From Syntrophaceae bacterium UBA6087 (GTDB lineage Bacteria > Desulfobacterota > Desulfomonilia > UBA1062), in the NCBI GenBank assembly GCA_002448235.1, contig DIXF01000008.1, positions 146,589 to 210,588 of the forward strand: 64,000 bases of DNA, in the 5' to 3' direction. The position numbers and the translations under genes were made by a program. Below the pieces are notes generated by a model. It had not been told where the DNA came from, did not search any database, and worked only from the letters and a program-made list of their open reading frames with translations. Positions 8,213-17,017 of this stretch are shown piece after piece (within the stretch, counting starts at the first letter, position 1; the number at the start of each line of letters is the position of its first letter).

Positions 8213-9349
8213 TCAAAAGCCTCTATGGCGCTTCATTTCTTCCCTGAACTCATCAAAGAGGTAATGCGAATCATGGGGCCCGGGAGATGCCTCGGGATGG
8301 TACTGGACGCTGAAGGCCTTCATGGAATGATACCTGATGCCCTCCAGGGTGTTGTCGTTGATGTTTACATGAGTTACCTCTGCATCGGGAGGCAGGGTAC
8401 CGCTGACCACGACAAACCCGTGATTCTGAGAAGTGATCTCGATTTTATTGTTCTTGAGATTCTTGACCGGCTGGTTGGCCCCGTGATGGCCGAACTTGAG
8501 TTTTTCGGTCTTGGCCCCCATGGCCTGGCCGAGGATCTGGTGGCCCAGGCATATGCCGAATATGGGGATTTTCCCAAGCAAACCCTGTACTGTCCTGATC
8601 TCGCCGTGTAACGGCTCCGGGTCACCGGGACCGTTGGACAGGAGCACCCCGTCGGGATCCAGGGAAAGTATCTCTGCTGTTCCGGTCCCGCAGGGCATGA
8701 CTACTACCTGGCAACCCGACCGGTCCAGGCTTCTCAATATGTTATATTTTACCCCGCAGTCGAGCACCACGACCCGCAAGCTTCCGTTTTTCGAAGGGAG
8801 CCGGTCGGCCGGAATGGCCGAACCATCCTTCCAGAGGTAAGTCTTTGTGCCGCTCACCTGCGATACGATATCGCGCCCGACGAGCCCGGGATATTGACGG
8901 AGCTTTTCCCGCAGCTCGTGGATCCTGTCCGCCCCTGACGATACGATGCCGCACATGGAGCCGTTGGAACGGAGCCTCCTCGTCAGAGCCCTGGTGTCGA
9001 TGCCTTCCACGCCGATCTTGCCGTGCTCTTCGAGGTATTCTTTCAACGTCTTTTTCGATCTGAAGTTGCTGGGGGCAGACTGATATTCTTTGACGATGAA
9101 TCCTTCCAGATGGATCTTCCCGGATTCCACGTCTTCTTCATTGATCCCGTAGTTCCCGATGAGCGGGTAGGTCATGACCAGGATCTGCTCTTTATACGAG
9201 GGATCGGTGAGCACTTCCTGATAGCCGGTCATGGCGGTGTTGAAAACTACTTCTCCAAGGGCGTCGTCCCGCCCGGCAAAGAGACGGCCTTTGAAGACCG
9301 AACCGTCTTCCAGTACAACGACAGCTGCTTTTTTATTCCGTAATGCCAA
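8213..9349 (-). CDS. carA: carbamoyl-phosphate synthase small (glutaminase) subunit
   Basis: A class I glutamine amidotransferase subunit of about 378 residues. It has the CarA N-terminal domain (LGEVVFNTAMTGYQE) and the glutaminase domain with the nucleophile motif FGICLGHQ and the catalytic pair in QYHPEASPGP. It releases ammonia from glutamine for CarB. I chose the TTG at 9349 because AGGAGG lies 5 nt before it and the encoded start (ALRNKKAAVVVLEDG) fits the family; the upstream GTG at 9370 would place this ribosome-binding site inside the gene. It lies 176 bp downstream of the glutamate-synthase oxidoreductase gene and just upstream of the duplicated element and glmS. Confidence 0.95.
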   Translation of the reverse strand: MALRNKKAAVVVLEDGSVFKGRLFAGRDDALGEVVFNTAMTGYQEVLTDPSYKEQILVMTYPLIGNYGINEEDVESGKIHLEGFIVKEYQSAPSNFRSKKTLKEYLEEHGKIGVEGIDTRALTRRLRSNGSMCGIVSSGADRIHELREKLRQYPGLVGRDIVSQVSGTKTYLWKDGSAIPADRLPSKNGSLRVVVLDCGVKYNILRSLDRSGCQVVVMPCGTGTAEILSLDPDGVLLSNGPGDPEPLHGEIRTVQGLLGKIPIFGICLGHQILGQAMGAKTEKLKFGHHGANQPVKNLKNNKIEITSQNHGFVVVSGTLPPDAEVTHVNINDNTLEGIRYHSMKAFSVQYHPEASPGPHDSHYLFDEFREEMKRHRGF

Positions 9350-9396
9350 TGAACCCTCCTGTCCGTTCACGAGTTATCCAGCGGACTTTATACCCT

Positions 9397-9415
9397 GTTC
9401 TCAGTGAACGAGAAC
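9397..9415. other. hairpin upstream of carA
   Basis: GTTCTC (9397-9402) and GAGAAC (9410-9415) form a 6-bp stem around a 7-nt loop in the 176-bp gap before carA. It could be part of the carA leader; no T-run follows. Nothing else is recognisable in this gap. Confidence 0.3.
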
Positions 9416-9525
9416 CCGGGGGCGGAAAAATTTATCCTTCTTTACAGGAGCAGAAGGTAGTTATCAATCTCATATTTCTATTATGCGCTGCAGTTTTTGC
9501 ATGTGAACGGCAGAGCCGCCTTTGC

Positions 9526-11859
9526 CTATCCCAGGGGCGTATTCTCCACGAGCTCCCAGACCCCGCACGGGCAGGCTCCGGCACAGAATCCGCAGCCGAT
9601 GCACAGGTTTTCGTCGACCACATATTCATAGTCGCCTTGCTGAAGATCCCTCCGGGAAATAGCCTGCTGGGGACACACCACCTCGCATACCCCGCAGTCC
9701 CTGCAACCGCCGCAGGAGGCGCACTGCGAAGCGCACTGGCCGAGATCCGCTCCGGTCTTGATCCGGGGATCGTAGTACTCCATCTTAACCCTGCGGGTGT
9801 CGATGGGAGGCAGCCGGTCAAAGGTGTCATCGGTTCCGGACAGGCGTGCATGAATGGCCTGGGCCGCTTTCCTGCCTGCGCCGATGGCGTCGGTGAGCAG
9901 TCCGGGCCTCACGGTGTCGCCGATTGCGAATACCTTTGCATCGGTTGTCTGGAAAGCTTCGTCAACAGAGATGTATCCTTTCAGGAGATCGATGCCTTCG
10001 GGAAGGAACGAAACATCCGGCAGATCTCCAAGTGCGAATACGATCGTATCGGCCTTGAGGAATCTTCCATCGGCAAGCTCCACCCCTTTTGCGGTGATCG
10101 CCCTGGTGAAAACAGGCCACAGGAATTTCGCACCGGCCATTTCCGCCTGTTTGCGCTCGTGACCGAACGATGCCGGTTCCTGAATGTCCAGGAGGGTGAT
10201 GTCCCGGGCGCCGAGTCTATGGGCCTCGGTCGCCGCATCGCACCCGACATTGCCCGCTCCGATGATGACGACATTCTTCCCCGGCTTGATTCTGTCCTCT
10301 TTCGAGCGCTGAAGGAATTCCAGCGCGGTGAGAGCCCGTTTGTATCCTTTTATGTTCAGCGTCCTTGGTATCTGTGCACCGGTTGCAATGACCGTATAAT
10401 CATGACTGTCGCGAATTTCGAGGAACGTTCCGCTGTCGAGGCCGCTCTCGAGCTTCCGGTAGGAAATCTTATCGGCGACCCTCTTCAGCTCCTGTTCATA
10501 GAGCTCTTTTGCAAAGCGGCTGTGGGGAATGGCAGAGGTTATCTTGCCTCCGAGGGCGTCCGCCCTGTCGAACACCACCGGCTCGTGACCGTTCATCCAG
10601 AGCTGCCAGGCAACGGAAATGCCGGCCGGTCCTCCGCCGATGACTGCGATCTTTTTCCCGGTCGGCCGGGCAGGTTTCGGTTCATGCGCATCGCTGCCCG
10701 CCTTTCCGAGCACGGTCACATCGATGGCGGGCAAAAAGTGCTTTGCCCTGGTGCAGCCGTCCATGCACAGGTTCGGGCAGAGGTACCCGCAGACGGTGGC
10801 AGGGAACGGCGTGTACATAAGCGCGAGATCAAGGGCTTCGTCTACCTTTCCTTTCCGGATGAGCTCCCATCTTTTCTGCACCGGGATGCCCGTCGGACAT
10901 CCTGTCTGGCAGGGAGGAAGGTACTTGTGGTTTTCCCAGGAGGGCACGAATCTGCGCATGACCCCGGTTGTAATGAGAGGGACCGGGCTGCGGTCCATAT
11001 CGGACAGGTCCCCGATCAAGCCGCCCTTCCCCAACTCCCGGTCCCAGACGCGGGAATGGAACTCGGACATGGCCATGCGTTTCTTCCGTGCCTTCTCATG
11101 GGGCTGACGCGCAACGAGAAGCCGCCACTGTGACCGTTCACGGGTGAGCTCTTCATAAAGATCTTTACAGCGGATGGCCTTGAGGAACTCCTGCATGTTT
11201 TCGGTAAGCCATCCCCAGTCAGCATCAGAGATGCCGACGAGCTTGGCGTCGCCTTCGCTGTAGCCATGATGTTCACCCCGGAAGAAGATCCTGCCCCCGA
11301 CCATCCCGACGCAGGGCCGGTGGCCGAGGATATTGTCCCGGTAGTGCGAATCGAAACCGCAGATCACGGCGACACCGCCTGCCATGAACTCTGCGAAAGA
11401 ATCCCCTACCCCGCCTAAGACCCACAGCTCGGGCGGCGTGTAGTGCGGGTTGCTCTTCGTCATGGTCATGCCGCGGGCCCCGATGTCTCCTTCGATGTAT
11501 ATCTTGCCCTGGGCCATGGCATTGCCGACGCCGTTCGTGGCATCTCCGTGGACGACGATTGTTGCGCCTGCGTTGAGCCAGCCCACGTCATCCGAGGCCG
11601 GGCCGTGCACTTCGATGTAGGTAGTGGGCGAGCCCATGGAACCGATCCGCTGGCCGCTGTATCCGTAAATATCTATCTCCACGGTCTCGGAATCCGAGTT
11701 CCAGAGCCTTCCGCCGATGCCGTGCTGCCCGAAGGACTGCACCCCGATCTTCCGGTACCCTTGTTCTACCGCCTCCTGGATACGCTCCTCCAGGACTCTG
11801 GATTCTATTCGAACGGTGTCTTCCGCTCCGGTGATGATGATCTTTTCCTGCCGGCTCAT
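9526..11859 (-). CDS. glutamate synthase: GXGXG domain fused to NAD(P)H/FAD oxidoreductase with ferredoxin clusters
   Basis: A 777-residue fusion. Residues about 20-250 form a GXGXG beta-helix domain, the C-terminal part of classical large-subunit glutamate synthase (repeated G-x-G turns such as ATNGVGNAMAQGKIYIEGD). Next is a cysteine-rich Fe-S region (CQTGCPTGIPVQ and CGYLCPNLCMDGCTRAK), then a GltD-like dinucleotide reductase (IAVIGGGPAGIS; NVVIIGAGNVGCD; FAIGD near the end). The C-terminus has two ferredoxin-type clusters (CGVCEVVCP and CIGCGFCAGACPCG). It probably passes electrons from NAD(P)H or ferredoxin to the synthase subunit encoded just upstream, 9 bp away. This split three-gene arrangement is known from archaea and some anaerobic bacteria. 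Confidence 0.9.
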   Translation of the reverse strand: MSRQEKIIITGAEDTVRIESRVLEERIQEAVEQGYRKIGVQSFGQHGIGGRLWNSDSETVEIDIYGYSGQRIGSMGSPTTYIEVHGPASDDVGWLNAGATIVVHGDATNGVGNAMAQGKIYIEGDIGARGMTMTKSNPHYTPPELWVLGGVGDSFAEFMAGGVAVICGFDSHYRDNILGHRPCVGMVGGRIFFRGEHHGYSEGDAKLVGISDADWGWLTENMQEFLKAIRCKDLYEELTRERSQWRLLVARQPHEKARKKRMAMSEFHSRVWDRELGKGGLIGDLSDMDRSPVPLITTGVMRRFVPSWENHKYLPPCQTGCPTGIPVQKRWELIRKGKVDEALDLALMYTPFPATVCGYLCPNLCMDGCTRAKHFLPAIDVTVLGKAGSDAHEPKPARPTGKKIAVIGGGPAGISVAWQLWMNGHEPVVFDRADALGGKITSAIPHSRFAKELYEQELKRVADKISYRKLESGLDSGTFLEIRDSHDYTVIATGAQIPRTLNIKGYKRALTALEFLQRSKEDRIKPGKNVVIIGAGNVGCDAATEAHRLGARDITLLDIQEPASFGHERKQAEMAGAKFLWPVFTRAITAKGVELADGRFLKADTIVFALGDLPDVSFLPEGIDLLKGYISVDEAFQTTDAKVFAIGDTVRPGLLTDAIGAGRKAAQAIHARLSGTDDTFDRLPPIDTRRVKMEYYDPRIKTGADLGQCASQCASCGGCRDCGVCEVVCPQQAISRRDLQQGDYEYVVDENLCIGCGFCAGACPCGVWELVENTPLG

Positions 11860-11868
11860 GTCTGCTCC

Positions 11869-13503
11869 CTATACTACGTGTTTGATCTTGAGTCGCTCCG
11901 CGGTATGGTAGTCATCGATGCCGATGGCGTCCGACATGCCGATGGGCAGCGACGTGGATCTTCCCAGGGGCGCGAGGATCTTCTTGAGCTCGGAATCAAA
12001 GCTTGAATAAACGTCCACAACTCTCTGGGCGACGTGTTCCGGGTCGAGACGGCGGTAGATCCTCGGGTCCTGGGATGTTATCCCTTTCGGGCACAGGCCG
12101 ATGTTGCAGATGTTGCAGCGATCGCCCTCCGAGCCGACGCACCCTGCCGCGGCCTGCATCATGTACTTGCCCACCTGTATGCCGCTCGCCCCGAGCATGA
12201 TCAGCGCGGCCGCATTGGCGGCGAGATTCCCGTTCTTCCCGATGCCGCCGCCCGCGAATATGGGGATCTCGTTCTGTTTGCCGATCTTCACGAGGTTCAA
12301 GTACGCGTCGCGGATATTGCTCGCAATGGGGTGGCCCATGTGATTCATGGATACGTTGTAGGCTGCCCCGGTCCCTCCGTCCTCGCCGTCTATGGCGAGC
12401 GCCGCCGCATAGGGGTTGCGGGCGAGGTTGTTGAGGACCGCGAGCGATGTCGTGGTTGCGGAGATCTTGGGATACACCGGCACCCGGAAACCCCAGGCCA
12501 TGTACATGGACTGTATCATCTTGGCCACGGATTCCTCGATGGAGTACTTTGTCTGGTGGGTCGGGGGCGAAGGAAGGCTCACCCTCGGCGGCACTCCCCG
12601 GATGGCCGCGATGAGCTTGTTGACCTTGTGCCACATGAGCAGGCCGCCGTCGCCTGGTTTTGCGCCCTGGCCGTACTTGATCTCGATGGCGCAGGGGTCT
12701 TCCTTCATCTCGGGCAGGGCGTGGATGATCTCGTCCCAGCCGAAATATCCGCTCGCTATCTGGAGGATGACAAATTTGATGAACCGCGAGCGCAGCAGCC
12801 TCGGGGGGCATCCTCCCTCCCCTGTGCACATTCTCACGGGCATGCCGAGCTCTTCATTGAGGTAGGCAACGCCCATCTGCAGACCTTCCCACATATTAGG
12901 CGAAAGGGCGCCGAAGGACATCCCGCCGATAATCAGGGGGTAGATCTCCCGCACCGGGGGTATCCATCCGGTCTGAGAGGAGGGTTTGACCGCTTCCTCG
13001 GGGGGCAGGATCCTTCCCAGGAGGGTTCTCAGCTCGAACTCGTGCCTCCCCGCATCGAGTGCGGGGTCCGTGAGCATGGATATCCGGACGAACTTGATGC
13101 GGTCGAGCACGCTCGCCGAATCGTTCCGCCTTCCGCCCCTGCGTCTCGGCTCGCCGCCCGCATTGATGTGGAATTTCAGTTTGTCGGTCTCCTCGTTGCG
13201 GACCGGGTAGATTGCAGAGTTGGGGCACACCAGCGAGCACATGCCGCAGCCGATGCATGCATGGGCCGGATCGGTGATCTGTCTGATCCCGTGATAGACG
13301 CCGTATACATTCTTGGGCTTTTCAGAAAGGCCCAGCGTTATGGGTATCTCACGCTTTCTGTGCACGCCGAGCTCGATCGCCCTCACCGGGCAAACGGCCG
13401 TGCAGTGCCCGCAGAGCGCGCACTTCTGCTTATCCCAGCTGATATGCCACAAAAGGTCTTTCTGACTCAGTAAAGATGGGTGCAACGTTCCCACTGGTTC
13501 CAT
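11869..13503 (-). CDS. glutamate synthase, FMN-binding synthase subunit (archaeal type)
   Basis: A 544-residue protein. Two [4Fe-4S] ferredoxin motifs lie at the N-terminus (CALCGHCTAVCP and CIGCGMCSLVCP). The FMN/2-oxoglutarate barrel follows, with GEGGCPPRLL, KYGQGAKPGDGG, IDGEDGGTGAA and AGGGIGKNGNLAAN, and the [3Fe-4S] ligands in CNICNIGLCPKG. It makes glutamate from 2-oxoglutarate and ammonia released by the amidotransferase subunit. GAGG precedes the ATG, and its first 37 nt overlap the end of the amidotransferase gene, suggesting translational coupling and a stoichiometric complex. Confidence 0.93.
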   Translation of the reverse strand: MEPVGTLHPSLLSQKDLLWHISWDKQKCALCGHCTAVCPVRAIELGVHRKREIPITLGLSEKPKNVYGVYHGIRQITDPAHACIGCGMCSLVCPNSAIYPVRNEETDKLKFHINAGGEPRRRGGRRNDSASVLDRIKFVRISMLTDPALDAGRHEFELRTLLGRILPPEEAVKPSSQTGWIPPVREIYPLIIGGMSFGALSPNMWEGLQMGVAYLNEELGMPVRMCTGEGGCPPRLLRSRFIKFVILQIASGYFGWDEIIHALPEMKEDPCAIEIKYGQGAKPGDGGLLMWHKVNKLIAAIRGVPPRVSLPSPPTHQTKYSIEESVAKMIQSMYMAWGFRVPVYPKISATTTSLAVLNNLARNPYAAALAIDGEDGGTGAAYNVSMNHMGHPIASNIRDAYLNLVKIGKQNEIPIFAGGGIGKNGNLAANAAALIMLGASGIQVGKYMMQAAAGCVGSEGDRCNICNIGLCPKGITSQDPRIYRRLDPEHVAQRVVDVYSSFDSELKKILAPLGRSTSLPIGMSDAIGIDDYHTAERLKIKHVV

Positions 13504-14597
13504 CTCTTCACCTCTTCTCGTGATGCGTCTACGTACGCCACGTCATACTTCATTGGCTGGATCTCGAAATCTTTCATCCTGTCGGGGATCGCCTCTTCAA
13601 GCCCGCACATCTCGGAAGAAAAGGCGAATACGCCGGGTTTCCCTCCGACAATACCCGGTCTGAGCTTTTTGCTGTCCTGGACCATGAAGAGGGTTTTGTC
13701 GGGCAGGCACCCGATGACGCAATTCGGACCGTCAATGGTGAGGAACCGGCAGCTGTGCTTCAGCCTGCGCAGGAATGCCTCATCCGGATGCTGTTTGATT
13801 TCCTCGTCCTTGAGCGGGGTGATGATGTGCTTGTATGCATCCAGGCCAAGTCCCAACCCGTTCGCCGTGTAGTGCAGGATATGGGTGAACACCTCGGAAT
13901 CCGACTGGTATCCGGTATAGCCCGGGAAGCCCCTGGAGCTCAGATATTCCCGTATCGGATCAAAGGCGGTGTTCTCTCCGTTCGTCATGGTCGACATGCC
14001 CTGGAGGAAGAAGGGGTGGCATGCATAGAGGGTGATGGCGTAATTGGTGTTCTGCCTTCCCTGGGCCATGATGATGCGTGCCTGGAGTCCCTTGCGGTCG
14101 AGGCCCAGGTACTCGGCGATCTCCATCGGATCGCCGACTTCTTTGATCATGATGACGTCGGGCCAGAACGAGAAAACCATCATGGACCCGTCCTCTTCGC
14201 CCAGATTGCGCAGATCTATCCGGATCTTCATGAGCCGTTCTTTGATCTCTGCCTCGCTTAAGCCGTCCCAGTCGTAGGGGTACTCGTACACGCGGATGAG
14301 ATACACGTCGCGTTTCGGCGTGCCGGCCGGCGGTTCCTTTGAAGGACGGATGGAGAACTTGAACTTGGTGAGAAGCCCGAGCTCCATCATATAGCGGTCG
14401 AGCTTCTTGATCCCTTCCTGGGAAAATATCCCCGAAAGAATGGGAGAGCCCTTGAACGGCTCCAGATCGCCGCCGAGATCGGTCATGAAAAGGCCGACGC
14501 CTGAACCGTCATGTCCTTCTTTCATGGCGTTCAGTGCCCGGATAGCCGCCATGGGAGAAATCGGGTCTTCGCTCGTTATGGCAAATAATCGGCACAC
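13467..14597 (-). CDS. glutamate synthase amidotransferase subunit (class II glutaminase)
   Basis: A 376-residue class II glutaminase that begins Met-Cys-Arg-Leu-Phe-Ala, so the nucleophile is Cys2 after methionine removal. It has the HDGSGVG motif, a later TNGEN segment equivalent to the Asn-Gly oxyanion element, and SDSEVF as in GltB amidotransferase domains. The start is GTG with AAGGAGG about 11 nt upstream. It is the first gene of the glutamate-synthase operon and lies 40 bp downstream of a sigma-54 promoter, so it should be induced by the NifA-like activator under nitrogen limitation. Confidence 0.9.
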   Translation of the reverse strand: MCRLFAITSEDPISPMAAIRALNAMKEGHDGSGVGLFMTDLGGDLEPFKGSPILSGIFSQEGIKKLDRYMMELGLLTKFKFSIRPSKEPPAGTPKRDVYLIRVYEYPYDWDGLSEAEIKERLMKIRIDLRNLGEEDGSMMVFSFWPDVIMIKEVGDPMEIAEYLGLDRKGLQARIIMAQGRQNTNYAITLYACHPFFLQGMSTMTNGENTAFDPIREYLSSRGFPGYTGYQSDSEVFTHILHYTANGLGLGLDAYKHIITPLKDEEIKQHPDEAFLRRLKHSCRFLTIDGPNCVIGCLPDKTLFMVQDSKKLRPGIVGGKPGVFAFSSEMCGLEEAIPDRMKDFEIQPMKYDVAYVDASREEVKRWNQWERCTHLY

Positions 14598-14635
14598 GGT
14601 TCACGTTCCTCCTTGCTGTCTGTCTTTCATCTAAA

Positions 14636-14653
14636 GAGCGAAATTCATGCCAC
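14636..14653 (-). promoter_or_regulatory. sigma-54 (-24/-12) promoter of the glutamate-synthase operon
   Basis: Minus strand TGGCATGAATTTCGCT: the invariant GG (14651-14650) and GC (14639-14638) are exactly 10 nt apart, as sigma-54 requires. The predicted start lies about 12 nt further on, leaving a short leader before the GTG at 14597. Confidence 0.75.
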
Positions 14654-15037
14654 CACGATCGATCGGTCCATCCGTTTTGCAGGCCTGTTCATCATGATAA
14701 TATCAATCAAGGATATCAATAAGATAGGAGTAAGGTATGAGAGGCTTTCTCATCCGATCAGCTGTTTTAGCTAATCATCCGCGACAGGGCCCTGTTTTTC
14801 AATATTGTTGAACAGCCTCATAATTGAACAATATTGTTTAAAACAAACCTTTTCCCGATCGCATGGAAAGACCCGGGATATGGCGGCTCGAATGAAGTCT
14901 TCAATCACGTACAGCAGCGCTGGAGGCTGCCGCAGGGATGAAGCGGCAAGGACGTCCGGAGCAGGAACGGACGCGTCAATTTCGTATGGGAGACTCTCGA
15001 TTCAGCGGACAGGCCGACTTCAATTCTCAAGAGATCA
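14654..15037. other. regulatory gap between activator gene and glutamate-synthase promoter
   Basis: No convincing gene. The left half is AT-rich and carries the paired AACAATATTG sites at 14800-14836. I see nothing recognisable in 14850-15037 beyond short GC-rich inverted repeats. Confidence 0.5.
14800..14836. promoter_or_regulatory. candidate activator-binding sites (inverted AACAATATTG pair)
   Basis: CAATATTGTT (14800-14809) and AACAATATTG (14827-14836) are perfect inverted copies about 150-185 bp upstream of the -24/-12 promoter, a typical enhancer distance. The right copy extends to the full palindrome AACAATATTGTT. AACAAAATTG occurs twice upstream of amtB. Confidence 0.55.
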
Positions 15038-16558
15038 TCAGGCCTTCTTGTTCTTGAATCTCTTTATCTCGATCCCGTACCTTTCCACCTTATACTGGAT
15101 GATGCGCTTCGTCGTTCCGAGCATCCGTGCGGCAGAGCTCTGGTTGCCTCTTGCATCCTTGAGCGCATCGATAATGAGGGAACGCTCGTAGGTGTTTACC
15201 AGGCTGGAAAGCTTGCCCTGCTTCTTCTTTTCCGGGGTGATGACCTTCATCTGCAGAGAAGGAGGCAGGTGAACGCTGTCGATGGTATCGCCGTTCGCCA
15301 GCAGCACTGCCCGTTCGATGCAATTCTCCAGCTCGCGTACGTTTCCGGGCCAGTGGTATGCCAGGAGCGAGTCTATGGCCGGTGTCGATATCCTCTTGAT
15401 GTTCTTCTTGAACTGCTTTGCATATTTTTCGGCAAAGTAATCAGCCAGAAGGATGATGTCGCTTCCGCGGTCTCTGAGCGGCGGCATGTAGATAGGGAAC
15501 ACGTTGAGCCGGTAATAAAGATCCGAGCGGAACCTGCCGGTGGCTACATCCTGATCGAGATCGCGGTTTGTGGCCGCGACGATCCGCACGTTCACCTTCA
15601 CCGTCCTCGCCGTGCCCAGCGGCTGAAACTGCTTTTCCTGGATGACCCGCAGGAGCTTTGCCTGTGCGAGGGGAGAGAGCTCCCCGACCTCGTCGAGGAA
15701 AATGCTTCCGCCATGGGCCTCTTCGAAGCGGCCGCGCCGTTTCTGGCTCGCCCCGGTAAACGCGCCCCTTTCATGCCCGAACAGCTCGCTTTCGATCAGA
15801 GTATCGGGCATTGCCGCGCAGTTGAACTCGATAAAGGGGCCCTCGGATCTCGGGGAATTGCGGTGAATAGACCGTGCAACGAGCTCTTTGCCGGTTCCGG
15901 TCTCTCCATGGATCAAGACCGTGGTATTGGAGTCGGCTACCTGGGAGATGAGGCCGAATACTTCTTTTATGCCCTTGGAGTTGCCGACGATATCGGAGGA
16001 AGGCCTGAGTGAGCGGCCGACGATGTCCTTGAGCCGCCGGTTCTCCTCCTCGACGGCGCGCAGGTGAACCGCCTTTGCGATAAGGCCTGCCACTTCGGAG
16101 AGAAATCTGATTTCATAATCCTGATTGTTTACATTATGTGCGATCTTGTCTGCCGAGAGGACCCCGACGACCTTTCCGTCATATACAATGGGCACGCAGA
16201 GGAACGAGAGCTCGGAACGGTCCAGATACTTTCTCGCGCCTGTGCGGTCGAGAAACTGCTCCTCTGCCCCGAGATTGGCGATGACCATGGGTTTCCCGGT
16301 CTGGGCCACCTGGCCGGTGATGCCTTCGCCGGGTTTGTAGGTAATGTCCAGCCCGTCGATGTCTACCCCGCACGCGAGATCAAGGATGGCCTCGCCCGTA
16401 TCCCTGTCGAGGACGGAGATCATTCCCCGATTCATTCCGGCCTGTTCGCTCATGGTGCTCAAGACCTGCTCGAGCTGGTCTCTCAGATCGAGCGGCGTTG
16501 CCAGGACCTGGGCCAGATTGTGCAGCACCTCAAGATCTTCGTATGAAAATGAATTCAT
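15038..16558 (-). CDS. sigma-54-dependent transcriptional activator, NifA-like (GAF-AAA-Fis)
   Basis: A 506-residue enhancer-binding protein. An N-terminal GAF domain (about 10-170) precedes the AAA+ domain, which has Walker A GETGTGKE, the sigma-54-contact loop GAFTGA, a Walker B-like FLDEVGEL and the R-finger region WPGNVRELEN. A Fis-type helix-turn-helix lies at the C-terminus (NQSSAARMLGTTKRIIQYK). There is no receiver domain, so regulation is probably through GAF ligand binding or PII. I chose the ATG at 16558 because GGAAGG lies just upstream; the longer frame has no ribosome-binding site. It sits between two sigma-54 promoters, one for glutamate synthase and one for amtB, its likely targets. 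Confidence 0.92.
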   Translation of the reverse strand: MNSFSYEDLEVLHNLAQVLATPLDLRDQLEQVLSTMSEQAGMNRGMISVLDRDTGEAILDLACGVDIDGLDITYKPGEGITGQVAQTGKPMVIANLGAEEQFLDRTGARKYLDRSELSFLCVPIVYDGKVVGVLSADKIAHNVNNQDYEIRFLSEVAGLIAKAVHLRAVEEENRRLKDIVGRSLRPSSDIVGNSKGIKEVFGLISQVADSNTTVLIHGETGTGKELVARSIHRNSPRSEGPFIEFNCAAMPDTLIESELFGHERGAFTGASQKRRGRFEEAHGGSIFLDEVGELSPLAQAKLLRVIQEKQFQPLGTARTVKVNVRIVAATNRDLDQDVATGRFRSDLYYRLNVFPIYMPPLRDRGSDIILLADYFAEKYAKQFKKNIKRISTPAIDSLLAYHWPGNVRELENCIERAVLLANGDTIDSVHLPPSLQMKVITPEKKKQGKLSSLVNTYERSLIIDALKDARGNQSSAARMLGTTKRIIQYKVERYGIEIKRFKNKKA

Positions 16559-17017
16559 ATTTGCCTTCCTTGATAAGAAGTATCGGTACCTTGCATCCCT
16601 CGCGCCCGTCGCCGCACGTGTATGTGGCCAGGGAACAGGGCACAAGACGATTCATGATTCTTGTACCGTATATTAAACAAAATTGTAACCCTTATATTCA
16701 TCCCATTTTCCGGAAATCATTTGATAAACGAATACAGCCGTTTTCTTTGAAGCAATTATCCTGAAATCCGTTCATCCTTCTCACCATAAGCCTGCAGGCA
16801 AACTTTCTATCATTGTATCATGTATCGTACCAGGATGAGCATTTATTAAATAATAAGTACAGAAAAGATACTTAATAAATCATAATAAACAAAATTGAAC
16901 CAAACAGATCGGGTGAAGATCATAAATCAGAATATTAAATCAGCTAGTTAGGATACGAATCAAACTTGGCATTTCCATTGCTCCCCACCAAGCATTCATC
17001 TTTAAAGGAGATCCCAT
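16559..17017. promoter_or_regulatory. activator/amtB divergent regulatory region
   Basis: An AT-rich 459-bp gap without genes. It holds two direct copies of a TAAACAAAATTG-AACC motif (16673-16690 and 16884-16901), each containing AACAAAATTG, about 290 and 80 bp upstream of the amtB -24 element. It also holds the amtB promoter itself. The left copy is also about 115 bp upstream of the activator gene, allowing autoregulation. Confidence 0.6.
16966..16982 (+). promoter_or_regulatory. sigma-54 (-24/-12) promoter of amtB
   Basis: TTGGCATTTCCATTGCT: GG at 16968-16969 and GC at 16980-16981 are 10 nt apart and both elements are close to consensus. Predicted transcription starts near 16993, about 25 nt before the amtB ATG. 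Confidence 0.85.

Noticed and set aside
7870..8216. glmS ribozyme upstream of glmS
   Set aside because: The conserved ribozyme core and cleavage-site context are not present; the duplicated element has different conserved blocks.
9343..11133. 596-codon plus-strand frame
   Set aside because: Shadow of the glutamate-synthase oxidoreductase gene.
12034..13473. 479-codon plus-strand frame
   Set aside because: Shadow of the glutamate-synthase FMN subunit, whose Fe-S and FMN motifs are clear.
16588..16610. sigma-54 promoter for the activator gene itself
   Set aside because: GG-N10-GC spacing exists on the minus strand, but the -24 element (GGGCGC) and -12 element (ATGCA) are poor matches.
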